A DNA stretch of 13,497 bases from Aquiflexum sp041749095 (GTDB taxonomy: Bacteria; Bacteroidota; Bacteroidia; Cytophagales; Cyclobacteriaceae): assembly GCF_041749095.1 (NCBI RefSeq), contig NZ_JBGTCA010000270.1, positions 1 through 13,497 of the forward strand, written 5' to 3'. The notes under the pieces were generated by a model. That model saw only the letters and a list, made by a program, of their open reading frames with translations. It had not been told where the DNA came from and did no database searches. A program made the position numbers and the translations under genes. Positions 1-7,126 of the stretch are shown here, in pieces. The number at the start of each line of letters is the position of its first letter. The stretch's first letter is position 1.

Positions 1-113
1 TTCACCACAAAGCAGCCATTTTGGATGGATACACGGAAATAAAACAAAAACTCGGAGAAGGATCTGCTTCCGAAGCCACAGCTAAAATGATCGTGGGGAA
101 TTTGAAAATTTAA
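1..113 (+). CDS. lpxB: Lipid-A-disaccharide synthase, C-terminal fragment (probable)
   Basis: Only the last 36 codons are inside the window, read in the frame that starts at base 3 and ends at TAA 111-113. The tail contains GYTEIKQKLG, then GSASEATAKMI and a short hydrophobic end. This resembles the usual end of LpxB (a 'Y..L...LG..GAS..AA..I' pattern), the GT19 glycosyltransferase that joins UDP-2,3-diacylglucosamine to lipid X to form the lipid A disaccharide at the inner membrane. The match rests on a short piece, so another glycosyltransferase of similar fold is possible. It faces the minus-strand lipoprotein pseudogene across a 173-base spacer, and I see no convincing terminator between them. 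Confidence 0.5.
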   Translation, partial: HHKAAILDGYTEIKQKLGEGSASEATAKMIVGNLKI

Positions 114-135
114 CAACTAGAGGTTCGTATTTTTT

Positions 136-161
136 ACCACATAGAAACATAGAGCACATAG
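136..161. repeat. ACATAG short direct repeats in a convergent spacer
   Basis: Three copies of ACATAG begin at 139, 147 and 156, inside a stretch rich in CACATAG and AACATAG. The tract lies in the 114-286 spacer between the lpxB end and the lipoprotein pseudogene. Tracts of the form 'CCACATAGAAACATAG' recur between genes in some Bacteroidota genomes (from memory, not checked), so this may be a copy of a dispersed intergenic repeat. The same spacer has a 7-bp hairpin (190-196 with 206-212, one G-U pair) without a T-tract, and an AGGATA/TATCCT pair at 255-260 and 281-286. Neither is a clear terminator. Confidence 0.4.
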
Positions 162-286
162 ATTTACTGCAAAAAATTTAAATGTCAATTTCCGGAGACC
201 TCAGTTCCGGGATAATGTGAATGTTTTACGAAATGTTGGTTCAAGACCCCATATAGGATAAAATAAATCAATGGCGGTTATATCCT

Positions 287-1063
287 TTAATCATAATGAA
301 TAGTACTTCTCAACCAAAAGGAAAAACCATATTCCGGATAATATTCAATTTCTTCCACCAGCCTTTTTTGTGAATCATACCGGTATTCAAACATCACCTC
401 TTTTTGGGTATCGGAAATAGGGATGGATTTGGAAACTAGCAGTCCATCAGAATTATATCCATAATACCAATCCCGAAGAGGAGAATCCCCCTCTAATTGG
501 CTTTTATACAACTTCCTTTTGACCCTGCCCAAAGAATCGTATTCAAAAATATAAATTTCAGCTAATTTAAGATTTCCTCCAAGGGTGACTTTTTATACCT
601 GTCCTAGCTCATTGTATTCATATAACTCAAAATTATTTCCATTTCTTGTTATCTGTTTCAACTGATCAGCATCATTATAATGATATTGGAATACTTCCCA
701 GGGGAATGCCTGATTTCTCAGAATGTTGACCCTTTTTTCGATAAGTAAGCCTTTCTCAGAATAAGTAAAAAAAGAAAATCCTGTGGTGTCTCTTTCCACA
801 CTCAATCCGACATTCACCAATTCTTTGCCCAAAGAATCATAAAAATGATAGGAATACCCGATCACTCTGCTACCTTGAAAATGGGTCTTATAACTTGGTA
901 AGTTAGGATGAAAACCCACAGGAACAGCCTTTTCCAATATTCCAAGATTAAAGGTTGCCTCATTAGATAATGGTTCATCTTTACTTTGGACCAATTCACA
1001 GCCAGAAAATAAAATATATAATAGGACGATACTCTGATAAAACCTTTTCATAAGCGTATCCAT
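287..1063 (-). pseudogene. YD-repeat-like lipoprotein gene interrupted by an in-frame stop
   Basis: Two minus-strand open stretches (593-1063 and 287-532) lie in the same reading frame, separated by a single TAA at 593-595. Reading through the stop gives about 258 residues with no frameshift. The first part ends in YEYNELGQV; after the stop come KVTLGGNLKLAEIYIFEYDS and LGRVKRK. Tyr-rich 'Y.YN..G' and 'YDS.GRV' units recur on both sides (YHYNDADQL, YEYNELGQV, FEYDSLGRV, YGYNSDGLL, YRYDSQKRL), as in RHS/YD-repeat beta-sheet proteins. The N-terminus is a lipoprotein signal with the lipobox-like end LFSGC. Because the repeat pattern runs through the stop, this was probably one gene that gained a nonsense mutation, or it carries a base-calling error. 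A truncated product ending at 593 is also possible. The function is unknown; a surface lipoprotein is inferred. Confidence 0.65.
593..1063 (-). CDS. Truncated putative lipoprotein (portion before the stop)
   Basis: This is the part of the interrupted gene that can be translated without read-through, 156 residues. Two starts compete: ATG at 1063 and ATG at 1051. The second gives MKRFYQSIVLLYILFSGC, a compact type II signal peptide with Lys and Arg at positions 2-3 and the lipid-modified Cys at 18, and is the more natural start. Phe at lipobox position -3 is unusual but tolerated. Upstream, TACCTTTC at 1118-1125 (minus strand) is one base away from the Bacteroidota -7 box, but I see no matching -33 element. 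The body has no catalytic motif that I recognise; it is rich in aromatic residues and glycine and ends inside a YD-like repeat. Confidence 0.45.
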   Translation of the reverse strand: MDTLMKRFYQSIVLLYILFSGCELVQSKDEPLSNEATFNLGILEKAVPVGFHPNLPSYKTHFQGSRVIGYSYHFYDSLGKELVNVGLSVERDTTGFSFFTYSEKGLLIEKRVNILRNQAFPWEVFQYHYNDADQLKQITRNGNNFELYEYNELGQV

Positions 1064-1126
1064 TTAATTCCTACTCTACTAACTATTATTTATTAAAAAA
1101 GCAGTAGTTCTATTTTAGAAAGGTAT

Positions 1127-1166
1127 AAAAAAACCGCAGAAATCATTTAAATGATTTCTGCGGTTT
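1127..1166 (-). terminator. Rho-independent terminator after clpX
   Basis: A perfect 36-base palindrome occupies 1131-1166, with halves AAACCGCAGAAATCATTT and its exact complement. On the minus strand it is followed by a run of seven T (counting the stem end), as expected for an intrinsic terminator 38 bases beyond the clpX stop. On the + strand there is no T-run after the hairpin, so it acts in one direction only. Confidence 0.9.
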
Positions 1167-1203
1167 CGAACTAGATTTTGAATATTTCAAGCTTAATAGC
1201 CTA

Positions 1204-2430
1204 TCAAGCCACCTGCAATTTTTTGAATTTAGACTTGTCAAACTGGTCTTGGGCATATTTTTCATCGATCACCAATTCCTTGATGGTATCATCGGAAGGT
1301 AATTCGTACATGGCATCGGTGATGATGGCTTCACAAATGGACCTTAATCCCCTTGCGCCGAGATTGAACTCTACTGCCTTTTCCACAATATAATCTATAC
1401 CGCTTTCCTCAAATTGAAGCGTGACATCTTCCATGGCCAACAGTTTCTGATATTGTTTGACCAGGGCATTTTTGGGCTCGGTGAGGATGCTTTTCAAAGT
1501 TGCTTTGTCCAAAGGATCCAAATGGGTCACGACAGGAAGCCTGCCTATCAGTTCCGGGATCAATCCAAAAGACTTCAGATCCTGAGATGTTACATATTGA
1601 AGAAGGTTTGCCCTATCTACCTGTTTGCCTTCTACATATTTATTGAAGCCCATTGGCTGTGTATTCAGCCTTTTGGCAATATGTCTGCCTATGCCATCAA
1701 ATGCACCACCGCAAAGGAAAAGGATATTTTCTGTATTGACCGCAATCATTTTTTGGTCAGGGTGTTTTCTTCCTCCCTGAGGGGGAACATTGACCACTGT
1801 CCCTTCCAATAATTTCAAAAGCGCCTGTTGAACACCTTCCCCACTGACATCACGGGTGATGGATGGGTTATCGGATTTCCTTGCGATTTTATCAATCTCA
1901 TCAATATACACAATTCCTCTTTCGGCCGCCTCTACATTGTAATCCGCCGCCTGAAGCAATCGGGTTAAAATACTTTCCACATCCTCTCCTACATAGCCAG
2001 CTTCCGTTAGTACGGTCGCATCAGCGATACAGAAAGGCACTTCAAGGATTTTGGCCAAAGTTTTTGCCAAATAGGTTTTACCGGTACCGGTATCTCCAAC
2101 CATGATGATATTTGATTTTTCAATCTTGATTTCATCTTCATCAAAGCCTTTTTGCTGCAATCTTTTGTAGTGGTTATAAACCGCCACTGTCAGTACCTTT
2201 TTGGCATCATATTGACCAATGACATATTGATTGAGGTATTCGGTAAGTTCTTTAGGTTTTTTGAGTTTAAACTTGGGGTTCTTGGTAGGTTTTTTGTTTT
2301 TCTCTTCTTCCCCCAAAATCTGATAGGCCTGGTCTATGCAAAAATTGCATATATGGGCCGATATTCCTGAAACCATCAGGTCAACATCTCTCTTATTTCT
2401 TCCACAAAAGGAACAGGTAACTTGTGCCAT
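1204..2430 (-). CDS. clpX: ATP-dependent Clp protease ATP-binding subunit ClpX
   Basis: AAA+ unfoldase that recognises tagged or misfolded proteins and threads them into ClpP in the cytoplasm. The 408 residues match the usual family length. An N-terminal zinc-binding domain has Cys6, Cys9, Cys28 and Cys31. The AAA+ core shows Walker A GDTGTGKT (112-119), the pore loop GYVG (145-148), Walker B VYIDEID with Asp177-Glu178, the RKH substrate loop (221-223), the arginine finger in IGRLP (Arg297) and sensor-2 GAR (358-360). The ClpP-docking tripeptide, IGF in E. coli, appears as MGF (260-262). The start ATG overlaps the clpP stop by one base (TAATG), so translational coupling is likely. A strong terminator follows the gene. 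Start and identity are secure. Confidence 0.98.
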   Translation of the reverse strand: MAQVTCSFCGRNKRDVDLMVSGISAHICNFCIDQAYQILGEEEKNKKPTKNPKFKLKKPKELTEYLNQYVIGQYDAKKVLTVAVYNHYKRLQQKGFDEDEIKIEKSNIIMVGDTGTGKTYLAKTLAKILEVPFCIADATVLTEAGYVGEDVESILTRLLQAADYNVEAAERGIVYIDEIDKIARKSDNPSITRDVSGEGVQQALLKLLEGTVVNVPPQGGRKHPDQKMIAVNTENILFLCGGAFDGIGRHIAKRLNTQPMGFNKYVEGKQVDRANLLQYVTSQDLKSFGLIPELIGRLPVVTHLDPLDKATLKSILTEPKNALVKQYQKLLAMEDVTLQFEESGIDYIVEKAVEFNLGARGLRSICEAIITDAMYELPSDDTIKELVIDEKYAQDQFDKSKFKKLQVA

Positions 2431-3104
2431 TATTTTGTTTTTCTAATCAATACTTCATCAATTAAGCCATATTCTTTGGCCTCAGGAGCTTTCATCCAAT
2501 AATCCCTATCTGAATCTCTTTCGATTTCCTCAAAGCTCTTCCCAGAATGGTCAGCTATAATCTGATACAGTTCCTGTTTCATAGAAAGAATCAGTTTTAA
2601 GGAAATCTCCATGTCTTTGGATTGACCCTGCATGCCACCGGATGGCTGATGTATCATCACCCTGGAATGCTGTAGGGCAGATCTTTTGTCTTTTGCTCCT
2701 CCTGCCAACAATACAGCACCCATTGATGCTGCAATCCCGGTGCAGATTGTTGCCACATCAGGATTGATATATTGCATGGTATCATAGATCCCCAAACCTG
2801 CCGTTACAGACCCGCCTGGACTGTTGACATATAAAAGAACATCTTTTTTGGGATCGGTAGATTCCAAAAACAATAACTGAGCTGTAATGATATTGGCAAT
2901 AAAATCATCTACTTGGGTACCAAGGAAAATAATCCTGTCCATTATCAATCTTGAAAACACGTCAATTTCCCGAAAATTAGTGGGTCTTTCTTCGATGACA
3001 GACCTGGTCATGCTTTCTACAAAAGTATTGTATTGGTCAAATGCATTGCCGCTGATGCCTCTACTATGCACGGCATATTTTCTAAATTCATTTCTATTGA
3101 TCAT
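2430..3104 (-). CDS. clpP: ATP-dependent Clp protease proteolytic subunit ClpP
   Basis: Serine peptidase that forms the double-heptamer chamber degrading proteins delivered by ClpX. The 224 residues are slightly longer than E. coli ClpP; the roughly 30-residue N-terminal extension may be a processed propeptide. The catalytic triad is visible: Ser127 in GIAASMGAV, His152 in MIHQPSGG and Asp201 in the segment before YWMKAPEAKEYG. The spacing of 25 and 49 residues equals that of E. coli Ser97/His122/Asp171. The oxyanion-side motif YVNSPGGSV is intact. The gene lies downstream of tig and directly upstream of clpX. A terminator after tig and a -7-like box close to the start suggest that clpP-clpX has its own promoter. 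Confidence 0.98.
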   Translation of the reverse strand: MINRNEFRKYAVHSRGISGNAFDQYNTFVESMTRSVIEERPTNFREIDVFSRLIMDRIIFLGTQVDDFIANIITAQLLFLESTDPKKDVLLYVNSPGGSVTAGLGIYDTMQYINPDVATICTGIAASMGAVLLAGGAKDKRSALQHSRVMIHQPSGGMQGQSKDMEISLKLILSMKQELYQIIADHSGKSFEEIERDSDRDYWMKAPEAKEYGLIDEVLIRKTK

Positions 3105-3126
3105 AATTTAATTTTTATGTAATGTA

Positions 3127-3134
3127 CAAAAATA
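3127..3134 (-). promoter_or_regulatory. Candidate -7 promoter element for clpP-clpX
   Basis: TATTTTTG on the minus strand fits the Bacteroidota -7 consensus TAnnTTTG exactly and would place the transcription start about 15 bases before the clpP ATG. It abuts the T-tract of the tig terminator. The base positions expected for a -33 TTTG (19-base spacing) read AGTC, so only half the promoter is supported. Confidence 0.4.
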
Positions 3135-3162
3135 AAAAAAGCCCTCACAAAAGGACTTTTTC
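3134..3162 (-). terminator. Rho-independent terminator after tig
   Basis: On the minus strand, AAAAAGTCC (3153-3161) pairs with GGGCTTTTT (3136-3144), with one G-U pair and an 8-base loop, and the T-run continues past the stem. It begins about 20 bases beyond the tig stop and separates tig from clpP, either ending or attenuating read-through. Confidence 0.75.
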
Positions 3163-3182
3163 TTAACAATTTTATCTGAGAA

Positions 3183-4511
3183 TTAGTTTTCCAACAGTTC
3201 TTTGAATTTATCTATACTGATTTTTTCTTCCTTGATATTGGACTTTTCCTTCACAAAGGCCAGAACTTTTTCATTCTGTACAGATGTCAACATCTGCATG
3301 TAATTCTGACCGTCTTTTCCTTTGAGGTAATTGTGCACAAACATGTCCATACTTGCTTCCAACTGTGCACCAAGTCCTGAAGAGGCAAATTGCGCTCTGA
3401 TCATTTCTTTTGTTTTTTCGATGACCTCTTCATGTTCTGCCTGAATGTTGTTGTCTTTGGCGATTTTGTTGGAAATCAAAGTCCAGGTCAATTGCTTGGC
3501 ATAGATCGGATATTCCTCCTCTACTTGGTCTTCGTCCACTTTCCCATCATTGGCTTTGAGTAACCACTCTTTGAGGAATGTTTCAGGAAGATCGATATTT
3601 GCCTGTTCAACGAGCTTATCTTTGATTTTCTCATCACTGTAAACCCTGATTTCCTTATTGTAGTTTTCAGCCATAATCTCTTTGACCTTTTCTACCAATC
3701 CTTCTTCAGAATCCACTTGACCCTCACCGAAAAGCTTGTCAAAGAATTCCTGATTGAACTCTGCCAATTCAGTTCTATTGATATTCTGAACTGTAAAAGT
3801 GAAATCACCGGAAAGTTTTTCAACTTCCTCATCAGAAACGCCAACAGTTGTAGCGAGATCTTCTTCTATGGTTTTGGAAGGGTCAAATTCAACCACATCA
3901 CCTTTTTTCAACCCAACAAATTTGTCTAGGGATTTAGATTCTACTTTCGAAAGTGCAAGTGAAAAAGTTTTTTCAAATGAACCGTCTGATGATTTTAGAT
4001 CACCGTAAAGAAAGTCATCTTTTTCACTGATCTCAGGGTTGGTCATTTTGCCATATTGGCTCCTTAGGTTTTGAATGGCATCATCTACCTCTTTACCATC
4101 CATTTCCACGGAATAGGAAGTAGCATCTAACTTTCCGTCAAAGTCAACCTCAACGTTATCCACAAAACCTATTTTATATTGGAATTCAAATTCCTTTTGA
4201 GTATTCCAGTCGATTTTATCCGCATCTTCAATGATCGGAAGAGGATCGCCCAAGATTTTAAAAGTCTGCTCTTTGAGATAGTTGTTAAGGGAGGAAGAAA
4301 GGAGTTCGTTGATTTCTTCAACGAGAACAGAAGTTCCGTACATTCTTTTCACCATAGAGACAGGAGCTTTACCCGGTCTGAACCCTTTGATGGTGGCTTT
4401 CCTTGCATAGTCCTTCAGTTTCGCATCAACCTTTGGTTGATAATCTGCTTCATTTAATTTAATTTTAACAGAAGCTTGATTTGCTGCGTGCTTGTCTAAT
4501 GTGATTTCCAA
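3183..4511 (-). CDS. tig: Trigger factor (ribosome-associated chaperone)
   Basis: Chaperone that binds ribosomal protein L23 at the tunnel exit and shelters nascent chains. The 442 residues match the usual family length. The ribosome-binding signature appears as GFRPGKAP (43-50; E. coli has GFRKGKVP). The middle region (about 163-245), where an FKBP-type prolyl isomerase domain lies in E. coli, shows few of its hallmark residues, so isomerase activity is doubtful. The C-terminal helical chaperone region runs from about 250 to the end. The start is TTG at 4511: the frame has no ATG between the upstream TGA (4548-4550) and this codon, and MEITLDK is the expected N-terminal sequence for Bacteroidota. 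The gene is followed by a terminator and then clpP-clpX, the classical tig-clpP-clpX order. Confidence 0.96.
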   Translation of the reverse strand: MEITLDKHAANQASVKIKLNEADYQPKVDAKLKDYARKATIKGFRPGKAPVSMVKRMYGTSVLVEEINELLSSSLNNYLKEQTFKILGDPLPIIEDADKIDWNTQKEFEFQYKIGFVDNVEVDFDGKLDATSYSVEMDGKEVDDAIQNLRSQYGKMTNPEISEKDDFLYGDLKSSDGSFEKTFSLALSKVESKSLDKFVGLKKGDVVEFDPSKTIEEDLATTVGVSDEEVEKLSGDFTFTVQNINRTELAEFNQEFFDKLFGEGQVDSEEGLVEKVKEIMAENYNKEIRVYSDEKIKDKLVEQANIDLPETFLKEWLLKANDGKVDEDQVEEEYPIYAKQLTWTLISNKIAKDNNIQAEHEEVIEKTKEMIRAQFASSGLGAQLEASMDMFVHNYLKGKDGQNYMQMLTSVQNEKVLAFVKEKSNIKEEKISIDKFKELLEN

Positions 4512-4539
4512 TTTGCTTAATTTTGGTTTGATAAAATTT

Positions 4540-4609
4540 AAAAACCCTCAATCCCATTTCTTTTTTCGAAGGTCCTGCTCAGGGTCGAAATCGGAAAGTT
4601 GATTGAGGG
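4540..4609 (-). terminator. Structured spacer and likely terminator between tRNA-Leu and tig
   Basis: On the minus strand CCCTCAATC (4601-4609) is perfectly complementary to GATTGAGGG (4545-4553), and five T follow directly. The 47-base interior holds a second nested pair, TTTCGA with TCGAAA, around a GC-rich centre. This could terminate the tRNA transcript just before the tig start, or be a tRNA trailer or tig leader structure. The loop is longer than in a classical terminator. Confidence 0.5.
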
Positions 4610-4619
4610 CCGGAAAATG

Positions 4620-4701
4620 TGCGGATAGAGGGACTCGAACCCCCATGCCTTACGGCGCTAGATCCTAAGTCTAGTGCGTCTACCAATTTCGCCACATCCG
4701 C
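4620..4701 (-). tRNA. tRNA-Leu (anticodon UAG)
   Basis: An 82-base cloverleaf on the minus strand. The acceptor stem GCGGATG pairs with TATCCGC (last pair G-U) and the discriminator base is A. The D-arm is GCG/CGC around AAATTGGTAGA. The anticodon stem CTAGA/TCTAG encloses the loop CTTAGGA, giving anticodon UAG at 4667-4665. A long variable arm GCC-GTAA-GGC, typical of class II tRNAs, and the T-loop TTCGAGT follow. The 3' CCA is not encoded and must be added. It reads leucine CUA and, by wobble, other CUN codons. Confidence 0.95.
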
Positions 4702-4713
4702 TTAATGTGGACG

Positions 4714-4744
4714 CAAAGGTAATAAGTAAAATTAAACTTGCAAA
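4714..4744 (-). promoter_or_regulatory. Promoter of tRNA-Leu(UAG)
   Basis: On the minus strand TTTG (4744-4741), a 19-base spacer, and TACCTTTG (4721-4714) form a full Bacteroidota primary-sigma promoter. The tRNA begins 12 bases after the -7 box, so the 5' leader should be very short. The geometry and -7 sequence equal those of the second rRNA promoter at 13144-13174. Confidence 0.8.
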
Positions 4745-4832
4745 AATTGAATTGAAAATAACCTTATAATTATTCTGTAAAAACTAATCGACTTTCGTTG
4801 TTTAGTAAAAGTATTGCTTTAGCTTAGATTAT

Positions 4833-7055
4833 ATGATACAAGTAGATCTGGAAGAGGAAAGAAAGGAAATTATTAAGAGATACAGGAAGCTTCTCAAGAT
4901 GGCCAAACCCATGTTGAAAGATGGGGATTCCAGAATTATCAAAAAGGCCTTTAATGTTTCCAACGAAGCTCACAAAGAAATGCGCCGCAAATCCGGTGAA
5001 CCCTATATTTATCACCCATTGGAGGTTGCCCTGATTTGTGTGGAAGAGATTGGTTTGGGTACAACAAGTATTGTTTCTGCCCTGCTGCATGATGTCGTAG
5101 AAGATACGGATTGGGAACTGGAGGATATTGAAAAGGAATTTGGGCCGAAGATAATGCAGATAATAGATGGCCTGACCAAGATTTCCGGAGTATTCGATTA
5201 TGGTACTTCTCAACAGGCTGAGAATTTCAGGAAAATGCTTCTGACCTTATCTGATGATGTCCGTGTGATCTTGATCAAAATTGCGGATAGGCTCAATAAT
5301 ATGCGGACGCTGGAAAGCATGCCCAGGCACAAGCAATTGAAAATAGCCTCGGAAACAATGTACCTATATGCTCCATTGGCACATAGGCTCGGTCTTTACA
5401 CCATAAAATCCGAACTCGAAGATTTATACCTTAAATTTACCGATTCAGATACCTATCACTTTATTCTGACTAAAATCAACGAAACCAGAATTTCCAGAAA
5501 TAAATTCATCAAAAGTTTTATTGCTCCGATCGAAGAAGAGCTAGAATTTCAGGGTTATAAATTCACCATTAAAGGAAGGCCAAAATCTGTTTTCTCTATC
5601 TATAATAAGATGAAAAAACAAAATATACCTTTTGAAGAGGTATATGATCTTTTTGCTGTCAGAGTCATTATTGAAAGCAATGTGGACAATGAAAAAGCTG
5701 ATTGTTGGCAGGTATATTCCATCGTCACTGATTTTTATCGCCCCAATCCCGATAGGTTGAGGGATTGGATCAGTACCCCTAGAGCAAATGGATATGAATC
5801 GCTTCATACAACTGTGATGAGTAATACAGGTCAATGGGTTGAGGTTCAGATCCGTTCATCGAGAATGGACGACATTGCTGAGAGGGGATATGCCGCTCAT
5901 TGGAAATACAAGGATAAGGAAATTGTTCAGGCCAAATCAGGTACAGGTCTGGATGATTGGATCACACAGGTGAGGACGCTATTGGAATCAAATGATGGTT
6001 CGGCAATCGAATTCATGGATGATTTCAGGGGGAATCTTTTCCATGATGAGGTATTTGTGTTTACCCCCAAAGGTGAACTGAAAGTGCTTCCTTTTGGGTC
6101 AACAGCTTTGGATTTTGCCTTTGAAATCCATACTGAGGTGGGAGCGAAGTGTATTGGGGCCAAAGTCAATCAAAAGCTTGTCTCGATCAATCATAAACTG
6201 AAAAACGGTGATCAGGTTGAAATTCTTACCTCCAACAAACAAAAACCAACCGAAGACTGGCTAAATTCAGTTGTGACCTCAAAGGCCAAGGCCAAAATAA
6301 AAGATGCGCTCAGAGAAGATAAGAAATCCACCGTGATGGATGGACGGGAAATCGTCCAAAGGAAACTGAAGCAGATGAAGATCGAATTTACTTCCGAAAT
6401 CGTGGAGCAGTTGCGGGCATATTTTGAAACCAAAACACCCAATGAGTTTTATTATAAAGTTGGCAGAGGAATAATTGATGCCACCTCAATCAAAGGTTTT
6501 AAGGAGTTTAAAGAACAAAAAAAGAAAAAAGGAAAAGCAACCTATGAAAAAGTCAAAGATGAAACATCCTTTACCAAGGAAATCAAAAACCTAAAAGGAC
6601 CAGAACACGACCAATTGCTAATTGGTGAAGATATGGATGTGGTGGATTATATTTTGGCAAAATGCTGTAATCCCATTCCAGGGGATGATGTTTTCGGATT
6701 CGTGACCATCAATGAAGGCATTAAAATACACCGGACTTCATGCCCCAATGCCTTGGAGCTCCTGTCAAATCATGGCAATAGGGTCATTAAGGCAAGATGG
6801 ACCAGTCAGCAACAGATTGCATTCTTGGCCGGATTGAGGATTGTCGGGACAGACAGGGTGGGTTTGATCAATGATGTCACCAAAGTGATTTCAAATGAAC
6901 TTAAAGTAAATATGCGATCTATTACAGTTGACTCGGACAGCGGACTCTTTGAAGGAACGATTAAATTATATGTTCACAGTACGTCACATCTGGAAAAAAT
7001 GGTCGCTAACCTATCGAAAGTTGAGGGAATCATTAAAGTGACAAGGTTTGATTAA
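4833..7055 (+). CDS. rel: Bifunctional (p)ppGpp synthetase/hydrolase (Rel/SpoT family)
   Basis: Long RSH enzyme that makes (p)ppGpp from ATP and GTP/GDP and hydrolyses it, setting the stringent response. The 740 residues carry all domains in order. The HD hydrolase is intact: YHPLEVA (His61), HDVVEDT (His86-Asp87, Glu90-Asp91) and ADRLNN (Asp152). The synthetase region has GRPKSVFSIYNKM (248-260), the Asp272 region YDLFAVRVI, ANGYESLHT and EVQIRS with Glu337. TGS spans about 405-467, with DEVFVFTPKG at its start. A conserved-cysteine region has AKCCNPIPGDDV (609-620), and an ACT domain covers about 665-740. Both catalytic centres look intact and the segment before EEVYDLF is basic, consistent with bifunctionality. 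It is the first + strand gene after the divergent tRNA-Leu. No clear promoter was found in 4745-4832. Confidence 0.96.
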   Translation: MIQVDLEEERKEIIKRYRKLLKMAKPMLKDGDSRIIKKAFNVSNEAHKEMRRKSGEPYIYHPLEVALICVEEIGLGTTSIVSALLHDVVEDTDWELEDIEKEFGPKIMQIIDGLTKISGVFDYGTSQQAENFRKMLLTLSDDVRVILIKIADRLNNMRTLESMPRHKQLKIASETMYLYAPLAHRLGLYTIKSELEDLYLKFTDSDTYHFILTKINETRISRNKFIKSFIAPIEEELEFQGYKFTIKGRPKSVFSIYNKMKKQNIPFEEVYDLFAVRVIIESNVDNEKADCWQVYSIVTDFYRPNPDRLRDWISTPRANGYESLHTTVMSNTGQWVEVQIRSSRMDDIAERGYAAHWKYKDKEIVQAKSGTGLDDWITQVRTLLESNDGSAIEFMDDFRGNLFHDEVFVFTPKGELKVLPFGSTALDFAFEIHTEVGAKCIGAKVNQKLVSINHKLKNGDQVEILTSNKQKPTEDWLNSVVTSKAKAKIKDALREDKKSTVMDGREIVQRKLKQMKIEFTSEIVEQLRAYFETKTPNEFYYKVGRGIIDATSIKGFKEFKEQKKKKGKATYEKVKDETSFTKEIKNLKGPEHDQLLIGEDMDVVDYILAKCCNPIPGDDVFGFVTINEGIKIHRTSCPNALELLSNHGNRVIKARWTSQQQIAFLAGLRIVGTDRVGLINDVTKVISNELKVNMRSITVDSDSGLFEGTIKLYVHSTSHLEKMVANLSKVEGIIKVTRFD

Positions 7056-7081
7056 ATAGCCGTTGTCAGTATTATCTGAAT

Positions 7082-7109
7082 CTTTTCTAATTAAGAAAAG
7101 TTATATTTG
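7082..7109 (+). promoter_or_regulatory. Promoter with adjoining inverted repeat upstream of the Fur-family gene
   Basis: TATATTTG (7102-7109) matches the Bacteroidota -7 consensus exactly, 17 bases before the fur ATG. Directly upstream, CTTTTCT (7082-7088) and AGAAAAG (7094-7100) form a perfect 7-5-7 inverted repeat occupying the -15 to -35 region, and no canonical -33 TTTG is present. Such a position suits a repressor operator, possibly autoregulation by the Fur-family protein (inferred). As an RNA hairpin it would lie upstream of the transcription start, so it is more likely a DNA-binding site. Confidence 0.5.
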
Positions 7110-7126
7110 CACCAAAACCAAGATAC

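Noticed and set aside
190..212. Hairpin as a bidirectional terminator between lpxB and the pseudogene
   Set aside because: The stem has seven pairs with one wobble but no T-tract on either side.
287..1063. Frameshift between the two lipoprotein fragments
   Set aside because: Both fragments have the same frame (lower coordinates 287 and 593 agree modulo 3), so the lesion is a stop codon and not an insertion or deletion.
1131..1166. Perfect palindrome as a protein operator or insertion-element end
   Set aside because: Its position after clpX and the T-run on the minus strand fit an intrinsic terminator, and no flanking element or target duplication is seen.
1414..1812. 132-residue + strand frame opposite clpX
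   Set aside because: It lies wholly antisense to the conserved AAA+ core of clpX and has no recognisable motif, so it is a shadow frame.
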